The notes beneath the pieces were generated by a model. That model was not told the origin of the DNA, did not search any database, and worked only from the letters and a program-made list of their open reading frames with translations. The position numbers were made by a program, and so were the translations under genes. Of a stretch of 8,688 nucleotides of DNA, positions 1-6,830 are shown one piece after another. Position 1 is the stretch's first letter, and every line of letters begins with the position of its first letter. Origin of the DNA: Acidobacteria bacterium UBA7540 (GTDB taxonomy: Bacteria > Acidobacteriota > Terriglobia > UBA7540); assembly GCA_002478145.1 (NCBI GenBank), contig DLMI01000160.1, positions 1-8,688 of the forward strand, written 5' to 3'.

Positions 1-27
1 TATCCCTACCGCGACCGGGCCAAATAG
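1..27 (+). CDS. possible 3' end of an upstream gene
   Basis: The first frame reads YPYRDRAK and then TAG at 25-27. It is open from the window edge and ends 38 bases before the transporter start, which is a spacing expected inside an operon. Nine codons are too few to name a product or to prove coding. If real, it would be an upstream member of the same sugar-use cluster. Confidence 0.25.
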   Translation, partial: YPYRDRAK

Positions 28-55
28 CCCCGGCGCGACGCTGCGCCTCATAACT

Positions 56-59
56 GGAG
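56..59 (+). promoter_or_regulatory. ribosome binding site of the GPH transporter
   Basis: GGAG lies 6 bases before the ATG at 66. An out-of-frame ATG at 62-64 is only 2 bases from it and opens no useful frame, so the site favours the start at 66. Confidence 0.6.
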
Positions 60-65
60 CCATGC

Positions 66-1508
66 ATGCCTACTTCTAATGAGCCTCAACCCGTACGTCT
101 TAGGGAACGCGTCGGCTACGCCACCGGCGACTTGGCATCCTGCCTCTACTACAACACTTTCGTTCTGTTCCTTCTGAACTTCTATACGGACAAGGTCGGG
201 CTCGCACCTGCGGCCGTGGGCACGATGATATTGGTCACCCGGACCGGAGACACCTTCGCCGATCCCATGATGGGAATGCTGGCGGACCGGACGAAGTCGC
301 GTTTCGGCAAGTTTCGCCCGTGGTTGCTGTGGATGGCCTTCCCCTTCTTTATCACAGGAGTACTGGCCTTTCTGTCGCCCAATCTCGGGCCGACCGGCAA
401 GCTGGCCTATGCCTATGCCACTTACATGCTGGTGATGCTGGTGTACACGGCGATCAATATCCCTTACGGGGCGCTGCTGGGAGTGATCACGCCCGATTCC
501 GACGAACGCACCAAGCTCTCCTCCTTTCGGTTTGTGGGCGCCTTCACCGGAAACCTGATTGTGCAAGGCACGTTTCTATTTCTGGTCAAAGCGCTTGGCC
601 ACGGCAACGACAAGGCCGGGTTCCCTTTGACCATGGGCCTCTACGGCTTTGCGGCAATGTGCTTCTTCCTCTTCACGTTCGCGGCCACACGCGAGCGCGT
701 CGTCGGCCCCGCAGGCGACCAGTCTTCGGTGGGTGGTGACTTGGGCGACCTGCTGCGCAACCGGCCCTGGCTTGCCTTGGGCGGTGCCAGCATTGTGTTT
801 CTCACCTGGGTCTCGATTCGCGGGGCATCCCTCGTCTATTATTTCAAGTACTTCGTGGTCCAAGGCGTGGACATCGCGTTCAACATTGGGCCTGCGCACC
901 ACTTCGCTCACCACTTCGATTCCGTCACGCTCCTTTCCACTTACTTCCTTTCGGGCACGGTCTGCTCGCTCGTGGGAGTCACTATTACGGCTCCTCTGAC
1001 CAAGTTCTTTGGCGGGAAAAAGAAAACTTACATGTGGCTCTCGATCATCAACGTGTTGACCCTGGTTCCTGTCTACTTTGCCGGCGCGAAGGACTTGGCG
1101 CTGATCTTCGCGTGCAATATGGTTGGGTCCCTCTTCACGGGCTCCCTGAACCCGCTGGTTTGGGCCATGTACGCCGATACCGCTGACTATGCGGAGTGGA
1201 AATTCGGAAGTCGCGCTACCGGGCTGGTTTTCTCGGCGGGAACGTTTGCGCAGAAAATGGGCTGGACCGTGGGGGGCGCCATCGCCGGATGGCTGCTGGC
1301 GTTTTATGGCTTCCACGCCAATGTCGCGCAGAATGTCGGGACGCTGTATGGCATTCGTCTGATGGTCAGCCTGATTCCGGCAGCAGCCTCTCTCTTCACG
1401 GTGCTCGTCATTGCCGTATACAACCTTGATGCTAAGCTCATGGATCAGATCGGGGCCGAACTCAAGGTCCGCCGTGAAGCCGCGGTACACAGCGCGGGCA
1501 CGGTTTGA
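66..1508 (+). CDS. GPH-family (MelB-like) cation:sugar symporter
   Basis: This is a 480-residue inner-membrane protein of the glycoside-pentoside-hexuronide:cation symporter family (MFS superfamily), the usual length for MelB/YicJ-type carriers, with about 12 hydrophobic segments. Near the N-terminus it has the family GD (D22) and YTD (41-42) signatures. The helix II/loop signature runs over residues 59-85: R59, D62 and D66 occupy the R-x2-D-x3-D spacing that binds Na+/H+ in MelB, followed by DP, ADRTKSRFGK and RPW. A DYAEW motif (374-378) and a Lys in FAQKMG (397) match the conserved late-helix region. An unusual His-rich loop sits at about 278-283. The GH130 gene follows after 17 bases, so the cargo is probably a mannoside or related disaccharide; substrate is inferred from context only. 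Family assignment is secure. Confidence 0.93.
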   Translation: MPTSNEPQPVRLRERVGYATGDLASCLYYNTFVLFLLNFYTDKVGLAPAAVGTMILVTRTGDTFADPMMGMLADRTKSRFGKFRPWLLWMAFPFFITGVLAFLSPNLGPTGKLAYAYATYMLVMLVYTAINIPYGALLGVITPDSDERTKLSSFRFVGAFTGNLIVQGTFLFLVKALGHGNDKAGFPLTMGLYGFAAMCFFLFTFAATRERVVGPAGDQSSVGGDLGDLLRNRPWLALGGASIVFLTWVSIRGASLVYYFKYFVVQGVDIAFNIGPAHHFAHHFDSVTLLSTYFLSGTVCSLVGVTITAPLTKFFGGKKKTYMWLSIINVLTLVPVYFAGAKDLALIFACNMVGSLFTGSLNPLVWAMYADTADYAEWKFGSRATGLVFSAGTFAQKMGWTVGGAIAGWLLAFYGFHANVAQNVGTLYGIRLMVSLIPAAASLFTVLVIAVYNLDAKLMDQIGAELKVRREAAVHSAGTV

Positions 1509-1515
1509 AAGGAGG
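1508..1515 (+). promoter_or_regulatory. strong ribosome binding site that sets the GH130 start
   Basis: AAAGGAGG starts on the last base of the transporter stop codon and lies 10 bases before ATG 1526. The TTG at 1505 in the same frame lies upstream of this site, so the longer 383-residue version is unlikely. Confidence 0.8.
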
Positions 1516-1525
1516 ATCTTTTCTT

Positions 1526-2656
1526 ATGACCGCACGACCATCAGCGAAGCCGACCCTCGTGGGTCACTCTCTGCCGAACCTCCCTTGGCAAGAACGCGCT
1601 GCCGGTTGCAGCGACGTGGTTTGGCGTTATGCCGGGAACCCCCTTATTGGGTGGAACCCCGGCGGGCGCATGGCCCGCGTCTTCAATAGTGCGGCGTGGC
1701 CTCATGGAGGGGCATACGTGGGAGTATTTCGTGCCGATCACCGCAATGGCGTGGCCGACCTTCATTTCGGCCGCAGCAAGGACGGCATTCATTGGGACCT
1801 CGACCCCGACGTGATTCCGTGGGAGAACGATGCCGGCAAGAAGGTGCAAAACGGTTACGCCTACGACCCTCGCCTGTTGAAGATTGACGATACCTTCTAC
1901 GTCACGTGGTGTGACGATTTTCCCGGAGCCTCCATCGGAATGGGTCGCACCACGGACTTCAAGACCTGGATCAAGATGGAGCGTCCCCTGATGCCCTTCA
2001 ACCGCAACGGCGTGCTGTTCCCCAGAAAGATCAATGGACTCTATGCCTTGCTGAGCCGCCCCAGCGATTCGGGGCACACTCCCTTCGGCGACATCGTTCT
2101 GTCTTACAGCCCCGACCTCATTTTCTGGGGTAAGCACCGGCTGGTGATGCAGCGTCAACCCAAGACCTGGTGGCAGAGCACCAAGGTCGGCGCGGGCCCT
2201 GTGCCCATAGAAACATCAGAAGGTTGGCTGCTCTTCTATCATGGCGTCAGCACTACCTGTAACGGCTACGTCTACAGCATGGGCGCCGCGCTTCTGGATC
2301 TGGAGGATCCGAGCAAGGTGTTGTTGCGGACTCGAGATTACCTACTCACACCGGAGACGCCTTACGAGACCGTTGGTTTCGTGCCCAACGTCACGTTCCC
2401 GTGCGCAGCGATTGCGGATGCTCGCAGCGGCCGGATCGCCATCTACTACGGAGCCGCCGACACGTACACCGCATTGGCCTTCTGCCAAGTGGATGAGTTG
2501 CTCGCCTATATGAAAGCGAACTCGGAGTTCCAAGACGCCGACGAACTTCGCGCCGATGACGCCGCAGCCGGGCGCACACGAAGCTTCCCGCGCCCGGCTC
2601 GCCGCAGGCCAAGGGGCGCAAAGCCTTCGGTAACATTACGGCGGCCACTGTTTTGA
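1526..2656 (+). CDS. GH130 family beta-mannoside phosphorylase (GH130_2-like)
   Basis: 376 residues from ATG 1526. The family is a five-bladed beta-propeller, and its phosphorylase members cleave beta-mannosidic bonds with phosphate to give alpha-mannose 1-phosphate. Family landmarks are in order: NPL-GWNP near 38-44, YAYDPR at 111-116 with the presumed catalytic acid D114, FNRNGVLFPRKING at 158-171, SRPSDSGHTPFGD at 177-189 (R178), STKVGAGP at 218-225 (K220), LLFYHGV at 235-241 (H239), GFVPNVTFPC at 284-293 and YYGAADT at 307-313. The Arg, Lys and His are the residues expected for phosphate binding, which favours a phosphorylase over the hydrolytic GH130 branches. The wording is closest to GH130_2, which includes mannosyl-N-acetylglucosamine and mannobiose phosphorylases; exact substrate is open. 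There is no signal peptide, so it is cytoplasmic. Residues after about 335 are Arg/Pro-rich, unlike the family, and may be a scrambled end. Confidence 0.92.
   Translation: MTARPSAKPTLVGHSLPNLPWQERAAGCSDVVWRYAGNPLIGWNPGGRMARVFNSAAWPHGGAYVGVFRADHRNGVADLHFGRSKDGIHWDLDPDVIPWENDAGKKVQNGYAYDPRLLKIDDTFYVTWCDDFPGASIGMGRTTDFKTWIKMERPLMPFNRNGVLFPRKINGLYALLSRPSDSGHTPFGDIVLSYSPDLIFWGKHRLVMQRQPKTWWQSTKVGAGPVPIETSEGWLLFYHGVSTTCNGYVYSMGAALLDLEDPSKVLLRTRDYLLTPETPYETVGFVPNVTFPCAAIADARSGRIAIYYGAADTYTALAFCQVDELLAYMKANSEFQDADELRADDAAAGRTRSFPRPARRRPRGAKPSVTLRRPLF
2566..2599 (+). repeat. perfect 10-bp inverted repeat inside the GH130 tail
   Basis: AGCCGGGCGC at 2566-2575 is the exact reverse complement of GCGCCCGGCT at 2590-2599, with a 14-base loop. 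No T-run follows, so it is not a standard intrinsic terminator, although it would make a stable RNA hairpin. It lies in the part of the coding frame that no longer resembles the family, so it may be original 3' non-coding DNA that is now read through. Confidence 0.5.
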
Positions 2657-2763
2657 CCTACAATTTCTGCCGAACCCGTCAAACGTTGCGGGTCACACCT
2701 GCGATGGAAGCTGGCATTACAGATCACACTTGGACCCTGGAAGAACTTCTTCAGGAAGGGTAG
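2653..2763 (+). pseudogene. C-terminal remnant of a DDE-type insertion-sequence transposase
   Basis: In the frame that ends at TAG 2761-2763 the sequence reads YNFCRTRQTLRVTPAMEAG and continues ITDHTWTLEELLQEG. As I recall it, YNF-R-H-TLR-TPAMAAG-TDH-W-LEEL is the closing motif of a common family of bacterial insertion-sequence transposases. The usual His in the HKTLR position is Gln here. No start codon and no upstream homologous sequence are visible: similarity begins at about 2659, and the GH130 stop codon at 2654-2656 falls on the junction. Only about 35 codons survive, so this is a dead fragment. The motif is recalled from family knowledge and was not searched; the exact IS family is not assigned. 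Confidence 0.6.
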
Positions 2764-2955
2764 GAGAGAATGGGTGAGCAGGACAACATTTGAGTCTGTG
2801 CCGGTGGCCCCTGGCGGGGCAACCAGAAGGCGCAAGAAGCATTCTGCAAGATCGATAATTTTTTGTCGATGTTTGGCCGTAAGCGCCTATGTTAAATAGA
2901 AAGAAAGAGTGGTCAACCCGTTTCCGGGAGATAGGCTCCACAGCGCTTAACTGGA
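2764..2955. other. intergenic stretch between the transposase remnant and the cyclase gene
   Basis: No gene is supported here. It contains a GC-rich 5-bp hairpin (GCCCC 2807-2811 with GGGGC 2816-2820). It also contains an 8-bp stem (2851-2858 with 2863-2870, one G-U pair in RNA) closed by four T. Neither is followed by a convincing T-run, but both lie between two convergent transcription units where termination is expected. Confidence 0.4.
2851..2870. terminator. weak candidate bidirectional terminator hairpin
   Basis: ATCGATAA and TTGTCGAT pair as an 8-bp stem with one G-U pair and a TTTT loop. The site is 86 bases beyond the stop codon of the minus-strand cyclase gene and downstream of the + strand sugar unit. 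The stem is A/T-rich and lacks a following T-tract on either strand, so the call rests mainly on position. Confidence 0.25.
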
Positions 2956-4704
2956 TCAATTCCCGGTGGTCGGCTCAGAGGCCTGTCCGTGCAACCGCAC
3001 TCTATCCCGCCCCTCGCTCTTGGCGCGGTAGAGAGCAGTATCAGAAGCCCGCAGCAGGTCTTTGGAGGTTCTGCCATTTACGGGGAAGGTGGCGATGCCA
3101 AACGACAACGTCATCGGCCTCAGCAAATGGTCGTGGTATTGTATTTCCTCGTGTCCGACGGCGATCCGCATTTCCTCCGCCCGCTGCGCACCGAGCTCCG
3201 CAGAAGTGTCGGGGAGGATGAGCACAAACTCATCTCCTCCGAAACGGCAGGCGACATCTTCACTTCGAATGTGCGTTTTCAGCATTTGGCACAGATTCTG
3301 CAAGGCCACATCACCCGCTTCGTGCCCAAAGGTGTCATTAAATTCCTTGAAGTTGTCTACGTCGAGCATGATTACCACCAGTGGGCGCTTGTTTCGAGCC
3401 ACCCGTCCAATCTCGCGCTCCAGCGTCTCTTCCATGTAGCGGCGGTTAAACCAGCCGGTGAGCGGGTCGCGGATGGACTGCGCGCGCAGAGTCTCCCGCA
3501 ACTCCATATCGGCCAGAGCCAAGGCCAACCGCTCCGCCATGGTCCTGGCGAGCCATGTTAATTCCATTGACTCCGGGAGCGCTGCTTCGGATGAGCCTCG
3601 ATTGTGCCGGCTCATCCGCACGTGGAGCATGCCAAGAGTCTCACCGTGGGCAATCATGGGGGCACAAAGGTAGCACGTCGGCGGAGGCTCTGGCAGATGG
3701 CGGCAGAGCAAACCGTTGTGGGGACCTTCAACCAGATGCAGACGTCCCGCTCGAAGCGCCCAGCACTCATCGGGGGCCAAGAAATCCGGCTCATTCTGGT
3801 GCGTTTCTCCCCATCTGATGACGACCTCTAAGTTGTTTCTGGATGCGGAGTGCACAAACAGGGCACCCGAGCTTGCCGGGATGAGTGTCTGTGCGAAGCG
3901 GGTGGTAACGGCGTAGGCATCTGCTGGGATAGAACTTGCTTGGAGCATTTCGCCCATTTCAGCCAGAAGCCTCAACTCGTGCGTCGTTCGCTCCAGTTGC
4001 TCGTGGGACTGCCGTATTACCTCCTCCGCCAGCTTGCGCTCTGTGATCCCCCGCGCGATGCTGGAGACGCCAACGATGCTTCCCTCCCGGTCCTGAACGG
4101 GTGATAACGTCAGCGCGACATCGATATGCGCGCCGTCCTTTTTGACGTGCACCGTTTCGTGGCTCTGGACCGAGCCTCCTTGGTGTATGCGCTCAATTAG
4201 GCGTTGCAGTTCCTCCCTGCGATCGGGCGGAACAATCAGCGAGGCAGGGCGGCCGATTGCCTCTTTAGCCGTGTAACCGTAGGTATGCTCAGCAGCTTTG
4301 TTCCAGCTCAGGATCGTGTTGTCCAGACTTTCGCGCATTATGCTGTCTGCCGAGGATTCAATGACCGCTGCTGCTGCCAGAATCGACTCCTCTGAACGCT
4401 GTAAGCGGTGGGTAATCCATGTGATCACAAGGCCCACACCGCAGAATAGAAGCAAAGGGACTAGGTTTCCCGGATCGGAAATCGCAAACGAGCGCAGGGG
4501 CTGAATTAAGAAATAATCTACCATCGCCACACTGAGCAGTGTCGCGAACACTCCCGGCCCCACTCCCCCGGTCGCGCTGGCAAAGACGGCGAGGAAGAAC
4601 AGGAGAAACTTGAACTGCTGATGCAGCGGAGTAATGAGGAGCGTCAAGAGTAACGCCATCGTGACACTCACGGCTGCGACCGCGTACCCTCTGAGGACTC
4701 TCAT
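2956..4704 (-). CDS. membrane diguanylate cyclase, DUF4118-PAS-GAF-GGDEF
   Basis: 582 residues. The N-terminus (about 8-100) has several hydrophobic helices with the GGVGPGVFATLLS and DYFLIQP wording of the KdpD-type DUF4118 membrane domain. A PAS domain follows (about 108-226, with the closing ITERK linker), then a GAF domain (about 245-400) with ECWALRAGR and several Cys (C314, C334, C344, C347). The GGDEF domain (about 410-575) contains DPLTGWFNRRYME, LDVDNFKEFNDTFGHEAGD and an exact GGDEF at 489-493. RSED at 480-483 lies five residues before it, so the c-di-GMP inhibitory I-site is intact. It should make c-di-GMP from two GTP at the inner membrane, tuned by PAS/GAF input and by product inhibition. 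No EAL domain is present. The start ATG has an AGGA about 8 bases upstream. It stands alone, convergent with the sugar unit. Confidence 0.93.
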   Translation of the reverse strand: MRVLRGYAVAAVSVTMALLLTLLITPLHQQFKFLLFFLAVFASATGGVGPGVFATLLSVAMVDYFLIQPLRSFAISDPGNLVPLLLFCGVGLVITWITHRLQRSEESILAAAAVIESSADSIMRESLDNTILSWNKAAEHTYGYTAKEAIGRPASLIVPPDRREELQRLIERIHQGGSVQSHETVHVKKDGAHIDVALTLSPVQDREGSIVGVSSIARGITERKLAEEVIRQSHEQLERTTHELRLLAEMGEMLQASSIPADAYAVTTRFAQTLIPASSGALFVHSASRNNLEVVIRWGETHQNEPDFLAPDECWALRAGRLHLVEGPHNGLLCRHLPEPPPTCYLCAPMIAHGETLGMLHVRMSRHNRGSSEAALPESMELTWLARTMAERLALALADMELRETLRAQSIRDPLTGWFNRRYMEETLEREIGRVARNKRPLVVIMLDVDNFKEFNDTFGHEAGDVALQNLCQMLKTHIRSEDVACRFGGDEFVLILPDTSAELGAQRAEEMRIAVGHEEIQYHDHLLRPMTLSFGIATFPVNGRTSKDLLRASDTALYRAKSEGRDRVRLHGQASEPTTGN

Positions 4705-4846
4705 CGTCGTGTCCTAAACGTCTGTTGCTGCCGTTCCGCTCGTGCGCCCTATCTGAGCTTACGCCAAAATCGAGAGCAAAATCAACAACTGTCAGGTCTA
4801 ATTCAGTTGATACATACCCAGGATATAACTTTAGATAGAGTGATAC

Positions 4847-5008
4847 CTAATAACTAAATGGTCCCACCCATGGGGCTGTCGAAGCCGGGGCCGCTGGTGC
4901 CGTGTCTGGGAGTGGTTCAGATTTACCCTTCATATCTTTCGGATGTTTCCAAAACCCTGCGTCTGTGAGTTGGTTCGAAAGTTCGTAAGGTATGTCTCAA
5001 TCAAACAT
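4847..5008 (-). pseudogene. possible small protein gene interrupted by one in-frame TGA
   Basis: On the minus strand an ATG (5008-5006) is preceded by GGAGG at 5023-5019, 10 bases away, with an extra AAGG in between. The frame reads MFD, then TGA (4999-4997). It then stays open for 49 codons to TAG at 4849-4847. The later part looks protein-like: GFWKHPKDMKGKSEPLPDTA, then a Pro/Ala-rich tail ending WVGPFSY. A TGG in place of TGA would give a 53-residue protein. I do not recognise it. A chance open frame is the main alternative, since 49 codons in this base composition is not rare. Confidence 0.3.
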
Positions 5009-5220
5009 TTTCCCCTTACCTCCGCAAGGGCAGGCCCGTGGAAAGCACCGGCGCGTACTCGGAGGGCAAGCACCCCAAACATACCCGTTACCTATGGATT
5101 ACACACAGGTTGGCAGTTTGGAGGCGGGGGGAGTCGGAACACGCGGGGGTATTGAAGGGCTGTAAGTTGTTGATTCTACAATCAGCCACATACGCCAAAA
5201 ACGCACCTTCTGCCGAACTG

Positions 5221-5239
5221 TGGCACACGGTTGGCACAC
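5221..5239 (+). repeat. two TGGCACAC direct repeats, 11 bases apart
   Basis: TGGCACAC occurs at 5221-5228 and again at 5232-5239, a centre distance of one helical turn. This could be a protein binding site or part of an old recombination site, but nothing else supports either reading. Confidence 0.3.
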
Positions 5240-5273
5240 AACTGTCAATGACTGAGGGAACACAAATCGAAAC

Positions 5274-5301
5274 CTAGACCCCGCATGAAAAGTGGGTCTA
5301 G
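5274..5301. repeat. 8-bp inverted repeat (hairpin) downstream of the membrane protein gene
   Basis: CTAGACCC at 5274-5281 pairs exactly with GGGTCTAG at 5294-5301 around a 12-base A-rich loop. It lies 58 bases past the stop codon of the minus-strand gene 5360-5914. On that strand no T-run follows it, so a role in termination is possible but unproven. Confidence 0.35.
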
Positions 5302-5359
5302 CCGGCCACGATACGCGGAGTTCCTACGCCGGCGACCTCCTGCGGTTTGTTGTCCCCGA

Positions 5360-5914
5360 CTAACGCTTATCGTAGGTATACCGCTCGCCTGAAAACCATA
5401 CACTGAGTTCCGTCTCATCCGAAGTTTGCTTCACGTTGGGGATGGTTACCGCAAACGGCACTCGGCTTCCCGAACTAAGATATGTCAGCAACACTTGCCC
5501 TTTGCCGATCTCGTCGTCAGGCCGGCCTACGGTGTACCAGTCGGCAGAGGTTCCGCGTTCCTTCAGATATCGCTCGCGATTCTTATAATAGGGGCGGTTT
5601 GCCGTAAAGGTCACCGTGAGGGTGCTCAGAGTGACCGGAGTCGCGTTTCCGATGAACCCTGATAACTCAAGGCCGTTTCCCGTGTACTTCAAATCCTGGA
5701 CGTCGATTGAGTACCGTCCTTGCCTGATGAATTGAATAGTACCGACTGTTGGCGTAATGAAATTGTCTGTTTGAAGGTGATCGGCGAGGCGCGCGTCCCA
5801 TGCCACGTTATCTATAGCCTTCCGCAAGGCGCGTTGCTGGTGTTCGTTGAAGGCTACGAAGCTGAGAAATGCCAGCACCAAGACTGAGTAAGCGATCCAT
5901 CCAGACTTTGTCAT
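5360..5914 (-). CDS. membrane-anchored protein of unknown function with a beta-rich outer domain
   Basis: 184 residues from ATG 5914. A TTG 21 bases upstream (5935) would add seven residues, but the only ribosome-site-like sequence, GAGGAG at 5933-5928, overlaps that TTG, so the ATG is preferred even though the 13-base gap is long. Residues about 5-22 form one hydrophobic helix (IAYSVLVLAFLSFVAF) followed by a basic stretch and no clear cleavage site. This suggests a single-pass anchor with the rest outside the inner membrane. The remainder alternates short beta strands, with LSGFIGNATPVTLSTLTVTF, then IGKGQVLLTYLSSGSRVPF and VTIPNV. That layout resembles FxLYD-type beta-sandwich domains, where a G-x-N turn is followed by a late G-x-x-x-PF strand. 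This is a weak resemblance; no enzyme motif is visible. It stands alone in the accessory part. Confidence 0.7.
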   Translation of the reverse strand: MTKSGWIAYSVLVLAFLSFVAFNEHQQRALRKAIDNVAWDARLADHLQTDNFITPTVGTIQFIRQGRYSIDVQDLKYTGNGLELSGFIGNATPVTLSTLTVTFTANRPYYKNRERYLKERGTSADWYTVGRPDDEIGKGQVLLTYLSSGSRVPFAVTIPNVKQTSDETELSVWFSGERYTYDKR

Positions 5915-6146
5915 GAGAGCGATTATACTCCTCAAAGCAGCGTAATTAACCGCAGGCTTTTTCCTGCTCCAGAAAGGGCAGAACTTGAAGCACGGGTGGG
6001 CTTGCGCACATCCCGACCTGTGGTGTCTGGGATTTCGCGAAGGGCCTTGGGGGAACTGGGGCCACGTTCATCAGCACAATAAAGCGTCCGCGAAAATGGG
6101 CGGCGATGATAGAATCCAGGATTAAATCGCGGAGCGGACAAAGCAA

Positions 6147-6830
6147 ATGAAATCCTCTTTCACTGTCACGTGCCTATGCGGTCATCAGATGACGTTACAA
6201 GCCAGCGGGACACAAGACATTAAGGACACGCAGTGTACTGAATGTGGCATGCCTTTGTGGTTCGTAAATCCGCTGGGTAACTTTGTGGGCATGAGGATTT
6301 TGAGTCGCGCACGGGCAGAACTCACAAATGCAGATTTCACGCTGGTTATTGTCCTGAGTGCGATGGCAGTGGAATGTGAGTTGGCGCGTTTATTCATGAA
6401 GTGGAGTGAAGTTGACCTCATGGACACAAGGATGCCAACGCCAGCAGACAAGGACAAATGGGCAGAACAGTGGCGCAAGTGGAACGCGATTGGAGTGCGA
6501 CTTGACAAAGTATCGACCTTGCTGACCGGAGAGGATTTTGATTCGTTCTTGTCCCGCAATCCCAGATTACTGAATCCTATCCATGCCAAGTACCCAACTT
6601 TCAAAGGGGTGCACTTCACGAAGGACTTCTTCATCAAAGAATTCTTCCGCAAGCGTCACAGGATTGTTCACCTTGGCGAGATAGACTTTAAGCAACCAGA
6701 CGGGGAAATGTGTTTCACATTGGCCGCAACGCTGTTTCAGGTTATGAAAGAGATGGATGACCAACGGATTAAGGCTATGGACGCAAAGCACGCCGCCCAA
6801 AGGACCGCCACAAGTAATCCAACTGTTTGA
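6147..6830 (+). CDS. zinc-ribbon protein with a HEPN-like R-x4-H motif, function unknown
   Basis: 227 residues. The N-terminus has C9-L-C11 and C30-T-E-C33, a four-Cys zinc-ribbon arrangement. Residues 50-215 look largely helical. The segment FTLVIVLSAMAVECELARLF (64-83) resembles the first helix of HEPN-type proteins, and FRKRHRIVHLGEID contains R170-x4-H175, the spacing of the HEPN catalytic R-x4-6-H. HEPN domains are often RNases in toxin-antitoxin and abortive-infection systems, but many non-toxic proteins share this fold, so function is not assigned. The start ATG has GGAG about 11 bases upstream, a modest site. The final ~15 residues (KHAAQRTATSNPTV) look out of character, and a more protein-like frame continues to 6933, so the end may be frameshifted. 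Confidence 0.72.
   Translation: MKSSFTVTCLCGHQMTLQASGTQDIKDTQCTECGMPLWFVNPLGNFVGMRILSRARAELTNADFTLVIVLSAMAVECELARLFMKWSEVDLMDTRMPTPADKDKWAEQWRKWNAIGVRLDKVSTLLTGEDFDSFLSRNPRLLNPIHAKYPTFKGVHFTKDFFIKEFFRKRHRIVHLGEIDFKQPDGEMCFTLAATLFQVMKEMDDQRIKAMDAKHAAQRTATSNPTV

Larger units (their letters stand above)
4705..5359. other. 655-base stretch without an intact gene
   Basis: It lies upstream of the cyclase start and downstream of the minus-strand membrane protein. It holds a possible broken small reading frame (4847-5008, minus), an imperfect inverted repeat around 4832-4850, two TGGCACAC direct repeats (5221-5239) and an 8-bp hairpin (5274-5301). The A/T-rich patch 4780-4860 is the likeliest place for the cyclase promoter, but no convincing -35/-10 pair is visible. 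No intact tRNA or other RNA gene was recognised. Confidence 0.5.

Noticed and set aside
576..1490. Long minus-strand open frame opposite the symporter gene.
   Set aside because: It is the antisense shadow of a clear GPH-family gene; its translation is rich in Arg, His and Glu and has no domain character.
1541..2158. Minus-strand open frame opposite the GH130 gene.
   Set aside because: Antisense shadow of a gene with complete GH130 motifs.
4832..4850. Imperfect inverted repeat TTAGATA / TACCTAA upstream of the cyclase gene.
   Set aside because: One mismatch in seven and an A/T-rich setting make chance likely; no regulator gene lies nearby to support an operator.
5110..5190. Patch resembling the complement of a tRNA T-arm (GGGGAGTCGGAACACGCGGG) followed by a sequence of the kind seen near integrase sites.
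   Set aside because: The T-stem does not pair (GGGGG against CACGC), there is an extra G in the loop, no anticodon or acceptor stem can be drawn, and there is no integrase in the window.
5952..5967. GCAGG / CCTGC mini hairpin with a T-rich loop upstream of the membrane protein start.
   Set aside because: Five base pairs only, and placed before rather than after a gene; too weak for a terminator or attenuator.
5941..6146. Two overlapping minus-strand open frames (66 and 69 codons) between the membrane protein and the zinc-ribbon gene.
   Set aside because: Only TTG-type or unsupported starts, no ribosome site, no recognisable motif, and the two frames overlap each other. I treat this as the promoter side of both neighbouring genes.
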